A stretch of DNA of 14,528 nucleotides from CALKYB01 sp964510575 (GTDB lineage Bacteria; Bdellovibrionota_C; UBA2361; SZUA-149; CALKYB01), in the NCBI GenBank assembly GCA_964510575.1, contig CAZECN010000051.1:1-14528 (forward strand), written 5' to 3'. The number at the start of each line of letters is the position of its first letter. Position 1 is the stretch's first letter. The notes beneath the pieces are model-generated. The model did not search any database. It was given only the letters and a program-made list of their open reading frames with translations, and was not told the DNA's origin. The translations under genes were made by a program, and so were the position numbers. Positions 14,501 to 14,528 of this stretch are shown in pieces.

Positions 14501-14528
14501 GACGATTACATCGATTGGATCGCGGCAG
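11513..14528 (+). CDS. large secreted modular glycoside hydrolase, GH26-like catalytic domain (C-terminus beyond window)
   Basis: Open for 1005 codons to the window edge. Signal peptide residues 1-21 (IIIFLLLIPFPSLA|Q). Residues ~34-480: four related modules of ~110-117 residues, each with a motif like W-L/V-x-x-x-N (L37, W155, W264, W380) followed by G and a short strand. Residues 500-581 and 695-776: two near-identical modules, SDYxCTAT...CExAPAG, one Cys at each end, probably disulfide-closed beta-sandwiches that bind sugar. Between them is an FN3-like domain (YTYHLNTW...SFKTL) and a Ser14 linker (677-690). The catalytic domain starts near residue 785: GVYHGVSTIF, RVKLDRQFYRWD, FIFSFHHEPEDE with E929 as probable acid/base, DFMWIMRG and LYPGDDYIDWI. 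These resemble GH26 (mannanase, lichenase, beta-1,3-xylanase). The nucleophile would lie outside. Substrate is not decided; mannan or beta-1,3-xylan are guesses. Confidence 0.82.
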   Translation, partial: MRNPAQAIIIFLLLIPFPSLAQNPEGIFNGFLDQLNVLECENYSSTDTNVTLNIFSLSGEIIHRSSFIVPAAGSRHTILNSIVNITNTYGNLTLDSDADSLLSCRTVLYGANPEDGNKRNDFVYAIPVSAGSAGTRGGPVTTIQNLSTPASTYNWLTISNSSNAAFSAFVEFFNSGGQKTGSYTIDNLGPGGRQDIAVEENGGGSYLIHPNNEAQNYKAYLVQFGSDPASVLNYFAFPSFSKASDCGGEILQASTLGTAHTQSWLDLVNLEGRNVSVELIIRNQEGAVLATRNHTLSPNSRFNLPFNSIIDPSGNGGIGTVELVCPSSTSGVTAQVTQAGSHDGRETAWAYAVQSSNQTKASEGQIIGLPVNTFLSSLNWVKLFNSSGDEIFQDYSVHNQTGRRAQNDFTSVASGGSADFEAGAALPSDSVGAVRINGSDEQAIDASVLRTYPDRFGRIANILYLPGEVLGSTNSSNPDIGGGGSNDNPNDTNSDPSSGVSDYTCTATQSGNNVELSLSGVRAGGENLLINGVWRASLTGQTRYTVTNVDTSATIEIRLRGNGYDGPGGFAVATCERAPAGNTPPYVTRAVVRNISSTEIELTIDLTIEGRARVFYGEGGNRNNIESGDSRFGQQHVFRIDNLKPDTIYTYHLNTWTTGNNENPYTTTIRSFKTLGSSSSSSSSSSSSSSGGGSVSDYACTATPSGNNMVLSLSGVRADNENLLINDVWRASLTGKTRYTVTNIDTSATIEIRLRGNGYDGPSGFAVATCERAPAGTNPRFDPTVLPIPENGVYHGVSTIFHDSPNRFAYANRLEALADFEKSVYQTNTNSKRVKLDRQFYRWDSFLTRNGDGEDLHAYIRATSALGRTPVASVNPITAGGSALVCPDGSGKLAWACIADGQFDDDIINMAQKIRDSGISPFIFSFHHEPEDEIRCRASDVCMGTEADYIAAWRHVVDLFREQQADNVDFMWIMRGRTFGESVPFDLPNAEDLYPGDDYIDWIAA
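13010..13254 (+). repeat. GC-rich module repeat, copy 1
   Basis: Encodes residues 500-581 of the glycoside hydrolase. About 90% identical (roughly 24 differences in 245 bp by eye) to 13595-13839. By hand count it is near 59% G+C, well above the AT-leaning DNA around it. Confidence 0.9.
13595..13839 (+). repeat. GC-rich module repeat, copy 2
   Basis: Encodes residues 695-776. Many of the differences from copy 1 are silent or conservative, and the Cys, Trp and Gly-rich YDGP positions are kept, so both copies are probably functional. It follows the Ser14 linker (13541-13582) and abuts the catalytic domain. Confidence 0.9.

Noticed and set aside
1..14528. CRISPR array, tRNA, rRNA or phage genes
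   Set aside because: No regularly spaced direct repeats, no cloverleaf with a CCA-type end and no rRNA-like or phage-structural sequence was found on reading both strands; a tRNAscan or Rfam run could still find something small.

Overview
The window looks like chromosomal DNA of a Gram-negative, AT-leaning bacterium, probably a marine-type gammaproteobacterium or a relative. I infer this from the secreted carbohydrate-active proteins (an SGNH/SASA esterase with DxDGDGxGW repeats, and a large GH26-type enzyme with a poly-Ser linker), the ecdysteroid-kinase-like phosphotransferase, the DUF3179 protein and the loose gene spacing. No rRNA, tRNA, CRISPR array or complete insertion sequence was seen, and the taxon cannot be fixed from the sequence.

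Layout. Positions 1-321 (minus) hold the N-terminal 107 residues of an EcK-like phosphotransferase that runs off the left edge. It is divergent from a DUF3179 protein (500-1885, +), which is followed by a secreted SASA-type esterase (2029-3321, +) with a perfect 126-bp tandem repeat. After a 655-bp gene-free stretch comes a 931-residue protein (3977-6772, +) that I read as a very divergent pyruvate-carboxylase / oxaloacetate-decarboxylase-type carboxyltransferase without a biotin or ATP-grasp domain; a good terminator follows it. Next are a small secreted protein that appears frameshifted (7039-7444), a second terminator, a classical short-chain dehydrogenase (7671-8393) and a 122-residue unknown protein (8770-9138).

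From about 9140 to 11510 the DNA is mostly non-coding and looks worn. It carries three copies of a ~140-bp element with terminal inverted repeats (MITE-like, one copy with a perfect 7-bp target duplication), a YaiI/UPF0178 gene on the minus strand (9786-10247), an 11-G run, a 12-bp perfect hairpin, and a degenerate minus-strand gene apparently broken by one of the elements. The right end (11513 to beyond 14528, +) is a very large secreted protein. It has a signal peptide, four tandem ~110-residue modules, two nearly identical GC-rich Cys-containing modules flanking an FN3-like domain and a Ser14 linker, and then a GH26-like catalytic domain cut by the window edge.

Functional picture. Two exported enzymes (the SASA esterase and the GH26-like hydrolase) point to attack on decorated extracellular polysaccharide. 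The other genes show no operon logic: each has its own leader and most are separated by long spacers. The most unusual items are the lone divergent carboxyltransferase, the small inverted-repeat element family, the modular cassette in the GH26 protein, and a shared CAA-rich leader in front of two unrelated genes.
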